NCBI GenBank assembly: GCA_034190875.2
Contig: CM067354.1
Span: 5,064,315 to 5,128,314, forward strand
DNA: 64,000 nt
DNA from: Urechis unicinctus
Lineage: Eukaryota; Annelida; Polychaeta; Xenopneusta; Urechidae
Direction: 5' to 3'
Positions 40,967 through 54,500 of this stretch are shown in pieces (the stretch's first letter is position 1; every line of letters starts with the position of its first letter). Below the pieces are notes generated by a model, which saw nothing but the letters and a program-made list of their open reading frames with translations, searched no databases and was not told the origin of the DNA. Both the position numbers and the translations under genes were made by a program.

Positions 40967-43900
40967 CAAATAATTTCTAGTCCCCGAGCCATTACATGCT
41001 TCACATTGACAGTCTCCAACGCATTATAGATAGACCGACAGCACAATACAGTGCCACTTATCTATACCGCATTAACTAACGTGTGGCATGATTGCGGCAT
41101 GGTAATATGAGAAACGCACAGTTGTCTATAGACGACATTGAGCTGTACTTGAACACCTTACAATGTACCCCATCATATTCGTTTGCCTTACAGGCTGCCG
41201 TGGTTCGTGCTATGTGTAATATAGATCAAATGGTTTCCGTTCACCATGCAATAACAGCATTCATACTAATAACACTCCCGGGGGAAATACTCGAATTATA
41301 ACCGGCAGGCCAAAGCAAACAAACGCCACAAAAGTCCCCATTTGGATTGTTTGTTAACACTTTATGCCGGTGTGTAGGTGCATGTGTCTTCATATGCAAT
41401 ATTTGGTACATCTTGTGCCAGGCTTGCTATGATTGAAACGATGTGCAATGCGGCATGACTACTGTCAGTCGAGTTGTGCAATCTAGGTGTCTAATTGAAT
41501 CGTAACACCATCCTCTTTACCTAGTATTTCAAATTGACAAAATTGATTACTTAAGCTCTTACAATTCAACAACTGCTCGCAGACAACCTCGGCGAAATAT
41601 CTCTCGTATATCTTACATTGTTGCATGCGAACATTTCGAAAAGTAGCTTAAGTTGTCGACGCGAAATAATTTCCTGTTTAGAAACGCCGCCTATGAATTA
41701 ATACTTCATCTAAGTGGTCATACTGATGGTTATAATTATAATGCTTATATTACAGCGACGAACAGAAACACGTATAGCTAGGCCACAAATAGACTGCAAA
41801 CTATTTAATCGTATTTATTTTCAATTAACACACGATGTTCAAGATCATTAGTAAATTGTGCAAACTGTTTTGTGTACGCTGCCCATAGAAGACACATCAT
41901 AGATGCGAAGAAAATATCTGGTTGGTCAATTAGTATTTTTTTTAAACCCATGATCATGTACCTTGGTAAATTGTGTTCATCCACCCTGTCGCTTTCAGGA
42001 GCTGCGTGTAAAGGACGCTACATGCGAGAATATAAATATATTATTATTTAGTTATATGGCACTATAATTAACAACAAATCATTCGTTGCAGTAATTGTCG
42101 CACACGGCTATTCCACTGCGGAACATAAGAGATCATGTGGACAAAGCATACAAAATACATGAGCCCATATTCACCATTGCCGAGAAAGCATAAGTGAACA
42201 TAATGGTTCTAATCATACAAAGTACACCGCTGTTGGATGCTGCGATGTTCCTCATAGGCCTTCGTTCCTGTGAATTTAACATGCTGACATATAATATTGT
42301 TGTGAACAACCTTGAGTTAATAGTGTTATTCGTGCTCCCGAAAGAATTAATTGATAAAAGAAATTGCACAAAAAGAGCAATTTATCGGAGTGTTTGTCCG
42401 AGATGCAATTGTAAGAACAATTTGCTTTTCTATTTGCATTATGTTTGCAGAATGAAAACATTACTCTTCCAATTCTATTTGATGTTTGCAAAAACAATAC
42501 ATACATATCATGGTTGCATTAACACCTCGTCATAAAAATAATTTCGATATTTAAAAGAAAGCGAACATATTTAACGCATACCTGAGTTGAAACTAACCAC
42601 GAAAAAGAAGTTTGCTATTACCAGTTTGATAATAGTCAATTCTACATATGTAGTCCACCGACTGTTCACCTGCTGTGGCTGGCTATTGCTTGTAAAGCAA
42701 CTTTTTCAACGCAATCTGTAACAGGCGAAGCCAATTATAATCCAGTTTTCAGGGGCTGCGTTTCGTTGATAAAAGTATCACAATCGCCAAACATGCAAAC
42801 ATTAAACACAATATGACATATTTACGGAATAAAGGGTGGATATGTGATTTAGATATTTTATGTTTAAACGATCATAATCTAAGGGGAAATGAAGAAATAC
42901 GAAATTACAATAAGCTGAGCCACAGTATACTGCAAACAACCCATTCAGACACCGTATACATTAGCATTAATCGAGCTTACATTCGAGGGAAGATGATTAT
43001 CCATGGAATCATAATTTCCTCTCTAGCACGCAGCCGTAAATCCGACTTAGCAACGGAAGTCCTGCTTTGCAATGGAAATTGGAAAATGTTTTATTGACAG
43101 TGACCGAATATATTTGAGCCATCTCGCGCACGAACCACAGACACTGAAGTAGCGACGTCTGCCAGGCCGGAGATGCTATGTGCATGACGAAACTAAATAC
43201 AAACACGAGATGACAACAAGATGCGTAGAGCAGCATGGATATGACGCCAAACACTTACGGCTAGTGATCGAATTATCAAATGATTCATGTTGCTTATTGA
43301 CTCATTTAGACTGCCATGGTCAGGGTTATTACGAGTATCATTTCGTGTTAAAAGAATGCTTGTATAAAAATGAAACGATTAGAGAGAGATGAACATAGAC
43401 GGGGGGAGATCGGATTTAGACCATCAAATAGAATGTTTCATCTACCATGCGGGAAGTAAATCCAATGGCTAAATCGCTTAGAGACGGAAGCCTCAGGGTG
43501 AGATAGATATCGTAAACCTGTCAATGAAAGCTTGCTAGGTTTTATTGTAATATCTACAGTGAACAGCCAGTTGATAAACTAATATAGTGGAATAAATTCA
43601 AGATGCATTGCAATAACTCAATCCTAAAAGTGTCTACCGTTGTTCATAAATGTGCAAAAGTAAATTGCTCAAACGTTTTATTCTCAGCCTAACAAGCTAT
43701 GTGCGCGTTCAAATTAGATCATTCGAGTTGATATAGGGTATTTTTCTAGCGATTCTCTGTATTCATATAGACGTACACAAGCCACATACGCGGAACATCC
43801 AGTCTAGGTCGTGAAATTGGGGCTAATTTATTCTCAGTACGTCAGAATTGATTGAGTGGCAAATACCATCGTATTATTGTGAATGTTATTGAGCATGGCT

Positions 43901-46900
43901 TCATGAGGCCGCTCATGCTACGGCAGGCGCTGCCAATCCTTATGGACTTCGTGAGCAACGATGATTACAGGCTCTCATATAGGGCACGTTCACTATGATG
44001 GATGTGATTGCGAAATAACTGGCATATAATATTTTAAAAAGGGCTCTGACAGAAAAAAAATAACGTTATCATACTTTAAACGCTGTACGCATCTTACATC
44101 ATCGTATCAGCATAATCTTACCCAGAGATGCATGCAAACAAACCGACAATTTCCCCATTAGATGATTATGCTGCCAATGGAATGATAACTCACGAACTCA
44201 CTCGCCGTTGCAGCCGTTGTATTCCGAAGTATTATTCACCCACTACAAGATATATATATATATATATCAATGGTGGCTCAAGAACCTAAAGGCGTATATG
44301 TTGCTGTCATGAGTCAACTTGGCTAGTTCATCTTCTGACAGTGTGAGCATTAGATTGTGTTATCTTTTAAATTGATTAATGTCAGGCTCTATTTAGTGCT
44401 CCAGTCATTAATCCGTTCCCGACAAGGAGTATGTGATAGCAATCCTCTTCGATGATAGTCTATTTAGGAAATATCTACTGGTCGATAATGAACCAGATAG
44501 ACTATTTATATTATTTATAAGCATTTGCGATTAAGAACGAAAAGTCCATTCTTTACTCATAGCAATTAGCAGTTGAGTGACTAGCCCATTATGCTGTGTT
44601 GATTAACCTTGCATCGAGGGACAATAAAGTGAGCAAAGTGCATGTTTTCGTCGATGAAAGTAGAGAGAGTGCGACTATCCGATAGTGGCTGATCCAAATT
44701 GGTCTGCGATCTTAAATAAATACATATGTACATAAATATACATATATGCACATTGTAACAGTTTTTTCAATATATTATGCGAATTTTGTGGCTGTGTTTG
44801 TTGCCGTTAATCGTTAATCCAAAAGGGAGAGCGTCAGGTGAGGCTGCGCAGTGTTCGCACTAATATTTGCTCCTATAGGATGATTTAGTGGCCGTGTCAT
44901 CTGATTCACAGGACCAGTCAATTCAGCGAGCAATTTATTCGTTAAGCAGCCCTCATTAAGAGTGAATATCAGGAACGTTGCGGATCCTGCGTCAGCAATG
45001 AGTTCGTATTTCGAAAATAGAACACTCACTCCAAAGTTCAGATATATCAAGTAACATCACTTCATTGTTTGTGCAGGCTGCTTGTCCGTGGCCCGCGTAT
45101 TGCCCGTGTACTTAGAACGCGATATGACATTGAGAGTGCAAAGGTCAACATGTTCACTGGTTAAGAGACTCAGCTTAACACGAGGACATTGATGTTGTTA
45201 TTGCTGTTATTTAACGGTAAAGCAACTCGGCAACTATATATTGATGTCATATTAAACATGGAATATAAACACAACGCCAAGCTAACGTGACATCTGTTAG
45301 TAGATACGTTACTTGTGTATGAACCACGTGTCTTACGTGTTCACTAAGAAGTGGCACTGTATGCCATGCAGCGCTATAAATACAGGGCATCGTGCGCTGT
45401 GTGTGCCTGATCAATACTTCGTAAGAGTGTCCAGTGACGATATCACATGATCAGCGTATACATCCACACATGACCATGGTTGTTTATATATATCACCAAT
45501 ATCTTAACTTACTCAATCCTCAATCAGTTATGCTTGTTTTGCTGTTCATTTAGATAAGTTGTACGGTCGAGCCGAGCATGGACTAGCAACATGACCGCCT
45601 TGTTGAACTCACTGACACGACACTAAGTAACATCTATCCGCTAAAAGTGCTGCCCATTTAAAACGCATAACTAGAGCGGACAATCAATCGTACTGAGTAT
45701 TCTATTACCTCGCTGTGAGCAGTTAAGCTCTTCCGGGAAGCCTCTGTGAAAATAGCAAGTAACCATTCCGATATTCGTGGTCAATGGTTTGGTTTCACTG
45801 GCGCTTATACAAGTTACCATCGTTAAAATGGGGTGTGAGATGATGCTGTCGATTGGGCGGTGTTTGTGGAAATCAACCGCAACAACAACAACCAATGCGG
45901 TGCTCCCCTCATGATTAATCACATATATAAAAACCTGAAAGGAATCATTACCACGGTAATTATCGGGTTAATTGGATCTCGTAGGAATATTAACTGCTAA
46001 GACCCGACATAAATGAGATTGAGATTGTTTGAGGTTCATTACAATGCATTAAATATCAGTCAGGCCAGAATAATGCACATCGTTTTGCGCAATGTATTTC
46101 CAGTTGCAGTTGACATCAATATATATTAATAGTTTAATCATCGTTTTGTTAGCTGCCTCACTTGGATGAACCCGACTAGCTTATAGCTTAACCAGATAAA
46201 TGTGAAGTATGTTGATGGCACAATTTGCTATTCTTATTTCGGAAAGGATGATCAGAAACACGCGGGCGTTTGTGCGACAAACTATGTGTCATATGTTGTA
46301 TATTTGACAATCGACAATGCATTGATAACAAGAGCTCATTTAAAAATACATTATTATTTTAACGCAATAGGTTAGAGCTCGATTTTGAAAATGGAAGACC
46401 GGACGCGAATTATACTTTGTGCTTTCTAGTGCAATAACATGATAACATGTTGGCGCGTTTGCGTATGTAGACTGGCAAATGCAGAATACATAAAAGCCCA
46501 ATGTGGCTGATGCGATAATAATGACGCTGTCATTAGGATTGCTCTTATGGCACCTACGTCGATTCTCAATAATATGATATGAAACCCGACAAGGTAATCC
46601 TGTACCCTGTTTTCTATACTTTGCTGGAGGTCATATGGTATGTTTCAGTTGTTGCATTGATGAGGAGGTGGTATATAGGTGGTATATAAACAAAATTGTG
46701 GCGTGACTATTAACTCGTGTTAGCAGCAGTAGATATATTCTCATAAACGGAACTGCGCACTGCGTCAAGCACCTTAGCAGTTATGTGGCATGTGATTTCA
46801 CAGATGGATCTGATATCAAGCAAGATAAGATGGATCTGATTTCTAGAGCTTATAACCTCGCTTTGAACAACTCATTGAAAATAGCGTTAGCTGTAAATAC

Positions 46901-47080
46901 ATGGGATTATGTGAGGAAATATCCAGTATGTTAATTGTAAATTTAATATTTCTGTAATGTACGGCACCAGAGTACCAAATCGATTAATTTGTGCAGATGG
47001 CAAGGATAGAACAGAATTGAAGAGTTACTGATTATACGAAATGGTTTTGCAACGCTAGATGTTGTAAACAGTATTAAAAT
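40967..47080. other. Intergenic, no gene seen
   Basis: AT-rich sequence with short unrelated open frames only, for example 42194-42535 (+) and 44814-45050 (-), none with a recognisable domain. It includes the left member of a diverged repeat pair at 42100-42660. I see no RNA gene. Confidence 0.5.
42100..42660 (+). repeat. Diverged direct repeat, left member
   Basis: Positions 42131-42205 match 49530-49605 through ATATTCACCA, GCCGAG and GAGCATAAGT-type words. Positions 42580-42650 match 50800-50875 through AAACTAAC and GTTTGATAA words. The spacing is about 0.8 kb longer in the right member. The family is unknown. Confidence 0.45.
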
Positions 47081-47089
47081 AAGAGATTC

Positions 47090-48340
47090 TGTTGAGCAGA
47101 CATCGACTGATAAGAATTACCGTGGTGTTTTTTCGTTAATTAATTAACACTGTTCTGTCTGTGCACTTGAACAGAATAGAAGTATCTTCCGTTCTCCTGT
47201 TCTTCTCAAAAATATTGTAAAACTAATGTAAAACAGGTTAATTGATTTTGTAACCAAACATGATGTGTTGTATGACCATCAGTATGGTTTTAGGGAGAAG
47301 CGTAGCACTAACCTATATAACAGATAACATTGTAACAGCCCATGAGAAAGGTAAGTTAGTGCTATTGATATCAGCAAGGCATTTGATACAGTGAATCATG
47401 ATATTTTAATTCAGAAACTCAATGCGTATGATATAAGAAGCATAGCTCTAAAGTGGATACAACATTATATAATAGGTACCAATGCGTATCCGATAAATGT
47501 ACGGATTCTGCATACGATCAGGTAAGATGTGGCGTGCGTCAGGATCCATTCTTGAGCCTATTCTGTGCTTACTCTACGTTGCGAACATTTCGACTAATGT
47601 ACTTCCTATACTATTTGCCGAGGATACAGAATTGCCGGCAATTAAGTCCGGCAATAATATAGATGAAACGATCAAGGATATGAATATAGATTTGCAGAAA
47701 CTGGTTAATTGGTTAAACACTGACAAATTATCATTGAATATTAGCAAAACGAACCATGCTATATTCAAACCAAGTCTTTATATACACAATCAATTGGTAA
47801 ATCGTGAAGAGTAAACAACTCTTTAAGGGATACAAAAGATTTGAAGCTATCGTGGAGCCAGCATATTCAATATATCAAAATGAAGATATCCGCAAACGTT
47901 AGTATCTTATGTAAGGCAAAAAAGTATTATTTGGTGGTAACACTCTATACTTGTAAATTTCAAATAGCTCACTATAGTATAAGATTTAAAGGGGTAAAGC
48001 TGTGGAACGATATGCTTACTGAAATCCTTTTGATTTGCTGCGTTTAACTCAATTCTTATGTCACATATTATGAATAAGGACTGACATTTATATCGTGTTG
48101 AATTCATCTGTGTTTGAATATGCACATAAATTAAATTATATTCAATGTTGATATTGCCAATCGTGTTATAAGGAGTGCTATTATGTTAGTCATTCAAACA
48201 TGCACTGGACCTATCTTGCACCAAATTGAATGTTGAAATTATACGAGGATACAATCATCACCAGATGTAACATCCTCGTTGTTTACAACAACTATTATTA
48301 TTGTAATCTGTATGAATATATTGTAAACAATAAAACCAGC
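47090..48340 (+). pseudogene. Decayed LINE: reverse transcriptase 3' part
   Basis: Remnant of a non-LTR retrotransposon reverse transcriptase in the plus direction, spread over three frames. Recognisable pieces in order are NRLIDFVTKHDVLYDHQYGFREKRSTN (about 47237-47315, given here as a description of the RT region around block 2), an AFDTVNHDIL block at 47372-47410, a GVRQ-SIL block at about 47531-47560, an LFAEDTE block (catalytic FADDT with D to E) at about 47610-47632, LVNWLNTDKLSLNISKT at about 47701-47752 (thumb entry), and IRFKGVKLWND near 47980-48010 (C-terminal end). The Tyr/Phe-A-D-D box is altered, stops and frame changes break the frame, and the stretch between TLYTCK and the C-terminal motif is deleted. 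No endonuclease domain was found upstream. An AT-rich 3' tail with AATAAAACC lies near 48328. It looks like the CR1/L2/Jockey group, but the clade is not resolved. Confidence 0.8.
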
Positions 48341-50260
48341 ATCATTATCTAACCACGTGGATCACGGAAACGCAATAAATGATATATATATACATATACT
48401 CGCTTGTCAGCTGTGCGTACATATTTAATCGCTTGGCATGTTCGCACCAAGTACCACACTCAAATGATAGCTAACCATTCCAAACTTAATCTCAAGTACT
48501 TTACGTTATCATATTGTTATAACACTATAACACGCACAATATTAACATATGCGGAAAAGATAGCTGAAAGGGCAAACATCGTTCCTAAGGCATTGACAGT
48601 ACGTGTACCAATACGAAAACAATGTTTCTATTCCACAGTACTTACCGATACGCTGCAGAAATGGCAATCTGCAGCACTGAAGCAAGTCAACAGTGGGATA
48701 TGGTGGCGTATGAGTCATTGTGATGCAGCTTCATTTTGTGCAAATTGTCGGGGTTGTTGAGCGGACCTAGATATGTTGACAGCAATGTTCTTAAAGATTA
48801 GACTTCTGCTCTTAAGGCGATTATAGTAAGGTGTCTGAGAGCGAGTTGTGAACGCAAGGACCTTGATAACTTTAACTTAAGCGTACTTCCCGTGCCACTG
48901 TCCGCAAACAATGCAATGATATACAGCTATATGTGTTCTGAGAACAGTACTCGTTATTAAAGGTATGAGTCGAATAGTCCACCGATTTCATAATTGCAAT
49001 AACAACATTGGCTACATAGGTAAAATAATGCTAAACGTTGCCATCGTTATCCCTGTCGTAATTTGTGTTACCACTGTCTTGAACACATGAACACTGTGGC
49101 AAAACAAACAGAATAAGTATCTCATAACTTCTCATTCCTGTTCAAACTTGGCATGAACATCATTTTATAATATGTACATTCATATGCGTTATAGGCTGGT
49201 GGAGATAAATTAGCGGGTATTACTGCTGCCTGCCTGTACACTAATGACATTTTGCCTGACGTTACTCATATTTATTATGCTTGTTGTACGACGAATACTA
49301 GAAAAACGCCCAGCTACGAAGCTGTTTTAATTCAGCAAGAGACTTTTCCGATCTAAAAGGGAATATGATTGCATTAGCGCATCCATGAATTAGTCATTAT
49401 CCTCTTCTCTGCCAACATCCGTCGACACTTACTGTTCTGGGTATCAGTCATTTCATTCTTGCAATCAGATATAAATAAATCATACAAAACAACACTTGCC
49501 ATGTACTATTGCAAAGCGGCGCGAGAGAGGTCCAACAGACAAAGCGTGTAGAATACATCAACTGATATTCACCAAAGCCGAGCGAGCATAAGTTAATATG
49601 ATTGCCACACGACGTACCTGTGCTGATTGCTTCTTTGTTGTCAAGATAATCCGCATTAACACTTCGCTTTGTATAGTATAATGCTTAATATGCAATCATG
49701 ATCATTATATAGAAGCCTTTCATCGCCCTTTATCATCCCATATATCAATGAATAAACAAGCTGCAAAATTAGGTGAATGTATGTCGAATGTATGTTGTTA
49801 CTTTTTCTCCCTGAGGCGATCATCAACAACCCAACCTGCTGAAACATAGCTAACAAACAGAAACGCATCACAATGCAACACCTGTTTGATTGAACAACGG
49901 TGCAATATTAGTAATGTTCCTGTGGCTAATATAACAGCAGGTCACATTGAATCTTACAATCTGGGAGTAATGGTTCGAAATGCAACCCTTTTAGTGCTTG
50001 TATTGGTTGAAAGTAAAATTGAAGAAAGGCCATAGAGATGAATGCTTCATGTCATACACATATATGATGGGCTGAATGGTGTTGTGTACATACATTCGCG
50101 TTCATTGGTTCTTGTTGATCAAGGTCATTGGACATAATTCTGAGCAAATTAAGTAGAATGGGGACGACAGTGAATGACTCAGCACGAGGCGGAAAGCGGA
50201 TCACCTATGGACCCCCAGGGCTTAATCCCTCCACCTAACGCAATATCGAACAAATGCTAC

Positions 50261-50287
50261 CGTTCAATCCGGAGCTTGGATTGAACG
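50261..50287. repeat. Perfect inverted repeat (10-bp stem, 7-base loop)
   Basis: CGTTCAATCC at 50261-50270 and GGATTGAACG at 50278-50287 around GGAGCTT. No A/B boxes or other RNA-gene hallmarks surround it. Confidence 0.8.
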
Positions 50288-50618
50288 CTATTGTTCACAC
50301 AGGCGCTATGCAACATGCTGTTTGTTGCTCAGTACGCTGATTTAATATTTGCTGTCACGATAAAAGGAACAGCAACTAGTTGTGAAGGCTACGACATGGG
50401 TGACGTTGCCACAAGTGGTGACTACAAAAATACTTTTTTGTGTACTTGCTTCAGCAGCAGGTCTGGTTTTGGCCAATAACGCACAATAAGTATCGACATT
50501 AGCAGCAATTGTACAGCAAAAGAAGATAATTTCAATAAAGTTACCTGCATGATAAATCACATCTTCGAATCGACATTGTTTGATGTAATATAGAACAATA
50601 GTTCGCGATATGTCTGAT

Positions 50619-50624
50619 TTTATT
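50619..50624 (-). terminator. Candidate polyadenylation signal AATAAA
   Basis: TTTATT on the plus strand is AATAAA for the minus-strand gene, about 960 bases after its stop codon. It is the first exact AATAAA I find downstream. A weaker AATATA lies at 51256-51261. Confidence 0.35.
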
Positions 50625-51393
50625 GAAATGCGAACGCTCTGTGACAAATGCATAGTGCTGAGGAGGTGAGTTTCAATACTGCTAGGATTCAAAGAGACCC
50701 ATACGAGCCATTACCTTGTAGTCTTATATCATATGTTGTAACATGACATATAATTCCTCTCAACCAGCTGCGTCAGCACAACAATCATCAATTATACATA
50801 ATATGAATTAAAACTAACAAACCTTTTTAAAAATATGATGTTTGTAATTAACTGTTTGATAACAGACAACATTTATCTTTTGTTCACCGAATTTTCACCT
50901 GATAGTGATGTTGCCTTGGGCAGCAATCGAATGTTATGTATCAGTGTTAATCCATTAATAACAAGCAATGCATTGTACACTCAAAGAAACAATCCACAAG
51001 ACCCTTTTTTACTGCCTTTCCGTTGTTAAATTATAAGTTAACATTAAACATACAAACGTAAGCTACACTGTGGTATAATTACCATTACAAGCGCGTATAT
51101 GATTCATAAAATATACATATAACTTAACAAGAGTTGTATTTCGTTTTTTCAGTAAAGTAAACACTAAAGTAACACATACACGCTTTTACAAATTCATAGC
51201 AGACATTAAGAAACGAAAGGTATATATAAATGAAAGCCTGATACACAGCACAGAGTATATTACATATCAAAAGACACTGCAATACAAAAAACACAACCAA
51301 TTTTACTCTTAAACATAACACAAAATATCAAGTGCAATTACAACATGACAAATGTACTCATATGACAGAATATACATGGCACATGGTATCAAA

Positions 51394-51427
51394 CACAGGT
51401 GTTGCACCAATTGACTCCACACCTGTG
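51394..51427 (-). repeat. Inverted repeat in the predicted 3' UTR
   Basis: CACAGGTGT (51394-51402) and ACACCTGTG (51419-51427) form a perfect 9-bp stem with a 16-base loop, about 160-190 bases after the stop codon of the minus-strand gene. It could be an RNA hairpin or paired E-box (CAGGTG/CACCTG) words. Confidence 0.5.
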
Positions 51428-51583
51428 CAGGTGTGGTTCGTTAATGAGCTTCTGTAGATATTAACTGTGGTATGTTTACTTGCTATTGCTTCCAACAAAT
51501 ATATAATCCCTAACAAGGTGTGATCCATGCTGGTGCAGCATTGGCACACCATGTCCACAGCACATTTACCATGGCGATGTCAT

Positions 51584-54500
51584 TTACGATAACGAATCCT
51601 GCGTCATCGGAGAGTGTCTACTTGGACTCTGTTTACCAAGAGTTGATGGACTTAACATATATTCACATCCCTCCTTAGTGGATGAAAGTCCACTATTAAG
51701 GACGTCTTTTTCTGATACTTTCGAAACTGTATCGACTGATGGTACCGCGACATTAGACGTGTCAATAATAGCACTGTTATATTCCATCACGGTCACATTC
51801 AAAGTTTGAAAGCTGTTCGGGGAAGGTGTCTCGCAGGTGACAGGACACGACCCATGCACTGACAATTCGTTGTTGGGCATATCCTCATCAAATGAATCAG
51901 TACGTGTCTTCAGGCATTCTCCTTCACCGGTGAATTGTCGACAAACATCGGTATCAACTTCCATTCGGTCCGCTTTCAGTAAGGTATCTGCGCCTGCTTC
52001 ATCAAAAGGGTCGGATGCATCACCGATTTGAGTGTTCGAAGCAATTTCAGCACGATTCACTCGGGTTTGTTCAATTGCTTTAGACGAATATAAGTCAGGT
52101 TTTGCTTGTAAAGCGATATCAGCATTCGAGTCAACAGGCGAGTGTTTATCTTCAGGTGCACCCAATGACGATATGCATATAGCAGACATACGCAGCTTGT
52201 CGTCGGGCGACGGAATCGGAGATATATCGCACGGGTGATCATTTCTAGCAAGAGGACATGTTGAGAGGCTGGTCACGGATGACAGCATTACCTCAGTATC
52301 AGAATCTGACAAGGTGGATTTATACACATCATTTGTTGGGGCGGTGATAGCTCCAAGAACTGATGTGTTTGTAGCGTAATCTGTAGGTGACATGAGTGCT
52401 TGAACTGCGAGTGTAGTATTGTCATCACTGATCGAGTCCGTATTTCGGAGGGTGGTTATTGGTTGAATATTGGTCGCTACGGGAGAAAGTTTGGCGGGCA
52501 CAGCCGATGTATACCTGGAAAAGTTGATGTCGGATGAGGTTTGTGTGGCATCGGGAGCTGTGGCATCGCGATGGGTATGGATGGGTAATGACTGGGTATT
52601 AGGTGATATGGGTTCGCGTGAGATAACGGCTGCCGTTAGATAGGGGAATACATCAGAAGGGATGTTGTTGGAGTGACTTGGCATAGTGGATGGCACGAAC
52701 GATATGACTTGGCCCGCCGAGTCAGATGCCTTGATGGTGCTATCTTCCATTGCAGTAGACACAACTGGTAACAATTCGGTGGTTAGTGTCCAGTCATTGT
52801 CCACTGAAGGTGTGGCTAGTACAGGAGTCTTAGTTGCTTCTGATATGGGTGGTGTGGTCTCTGATATGGGTGGTGTGGTCTCTGATATGGGTGGTGTGGC
52901 CTCTGATATGGGTGGTGTGGCCTCTGATTTGGCTTGGGTAGCCTCTGAAGAGAGTGGAGAGGCTTCGGGTATGGGTGGCATGGCCTCTATTAGGGGTTGT
53001 GTGGCGTCTGATGTGGCTGGTGTAGGCTCCTGTGTCGGTGGAATGTCGTCTGATGTTGGTGGTGTGGCGTCTGAAGTTGATATTGTGATGTCTGACAAGG
53101 GTGGTGTGGGCTTTAATTGAGGTTGTGTGGGCTCTGATGTAGGTGGTGTGGGCTCTGATGTAGGTGGTTTGGGATCTGATGTTGGTGGTGTGGGCTCTGA
53201 AGTGGGGGATGCGGGCTCTGGAGTGGGTGGTGTGATGCCTGGTATGGGTGGTGTGAAGTCTGATGTGAGGGGTGTGAAATCTGATGTGGGGGGTGCAAGT
53301 TCTGGTGTGGGTGGTCTGGCGTCTGATGTGGGTGGTGCGGGTTTTGTTGTGGGTGGTCTGGCGTCTGATGTGTGCGGTGTTGTGTCTGATGTGTGCGGTG
53401 TTGTGTCTGATGTGTGCGGTGTTGTGTCTGATGTGTGCGGTGTTGTGTCTGATATGTGTACTGCAACTTCTGAAGAGGAGGCCATGGCATTCGGCTGGGC
53501 TGATGCTATGTCGCGCGCTAAAGGGGTTTCCTCGTAATCACATTCTCCATACTCCATTCCAGTATCATGGTACTCCATGGCAACGTCAGGGCCGGAAACA
53601 GCAAAGGAATTGTCATAAGAGACAAGGTTAGCGCTTGGTAGAGGGGGTGTACTTCCTAACTCAACCACGCCGGGCAGCGAGGCTCTGTCAGACGGTGTTA
53701 ATGTAGCTCCAGAACAACGGTCATTGTCGCCTTCCATCAGGTCTTTGGATGTGATGTCATCACATGACAGGGGCCCCAAGTACTCGGTCTCGGTCGGTGT
53801 AGCTATAGCTGGGGATGAGATAGCGTCATCTATGTCGTTTAGTGTTGGTGGTACCACAAGGGAAGGCTGGGACTCACATCGGGCCGCTGTAGGTACATAC
53901 GACGCAGACTCTAGTGAGTCTGGGATGACCAGAGGTGCGTTAGTGAACACGGTCAATGCTGGAGATGCGCCTGATATGTTTGACATAGCTTTAAGTTCCT
54001 CTGGTAGGTTATCAGAGCTTGGTAAAGGTAAAATGGGAGTGTCTTCCGATACGTCTGAGGAGACGCGTCCCACTAATGAAAGTTCCTCGGATTCGCCGTT
54101 TGTCTCAGTTAGTATAATTCCATTCGACCCTTGAGTGGTGCTGTCTAGAGGTGCTGCGACGCAAGCTTCAGACTGCTCCACAACATGGCCCACCATTGGT
54201 GTGATTACACCTGTCATTGGGTCACACTCTTCTGAAGACACCGGAAGAAGATGACTCTGTCTAAGTGGAGGACTGCGAACCCCCTTAGCCGAGTCACTCG
54301 GGGTAGGTGACGACAGACCCAACTCCGAATGAAACTCTAGCTTTGAGGAAGTCTGCGCATTGAAATCTGGACAATGCGGCATACTTGTCTTCTCGTGGGA
54401 CGTGCATACGGTTTCTTGGGTTGCGCCGCAAGTGTCAGAGATATTTCCCTCTGAGCATAGGTTTGGTTCTAATGCGCTCGTCGTCTGTACAGGTATGATC

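Larger units (their letters stand above)
49500..50880 (+). repeat. Diverged direct repeat, right member
   Basis: Partner of 42100-42660. The best-matching ends are 49530-49605 and 50800-50875; the interior is not clearly alignable by eye. Confidence 0.4.
48341..51583. other. Intergenic and gene 3' flank, no other gene seen
   Basis: AT-rich sequence. It contains the right member of the repeat pair (49500-50880), a perfect 10-bp hairpin at 50261-50287, and presumably the 3' untranslated region of the minus-strand gene (below 51584). The 118-residue frame at 48404-48760 has no recognisable domain. Confidence 0.5.

Noticed and set aside
52686-53631. Plus-strand frames of 115-144 residues rich in Gly/Val/Ser-Asp
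   Set aside because: Shadows of the 21-bp coding minisatellite of the minus-strand exon; the period is a multiple of three, so other frames stay open.
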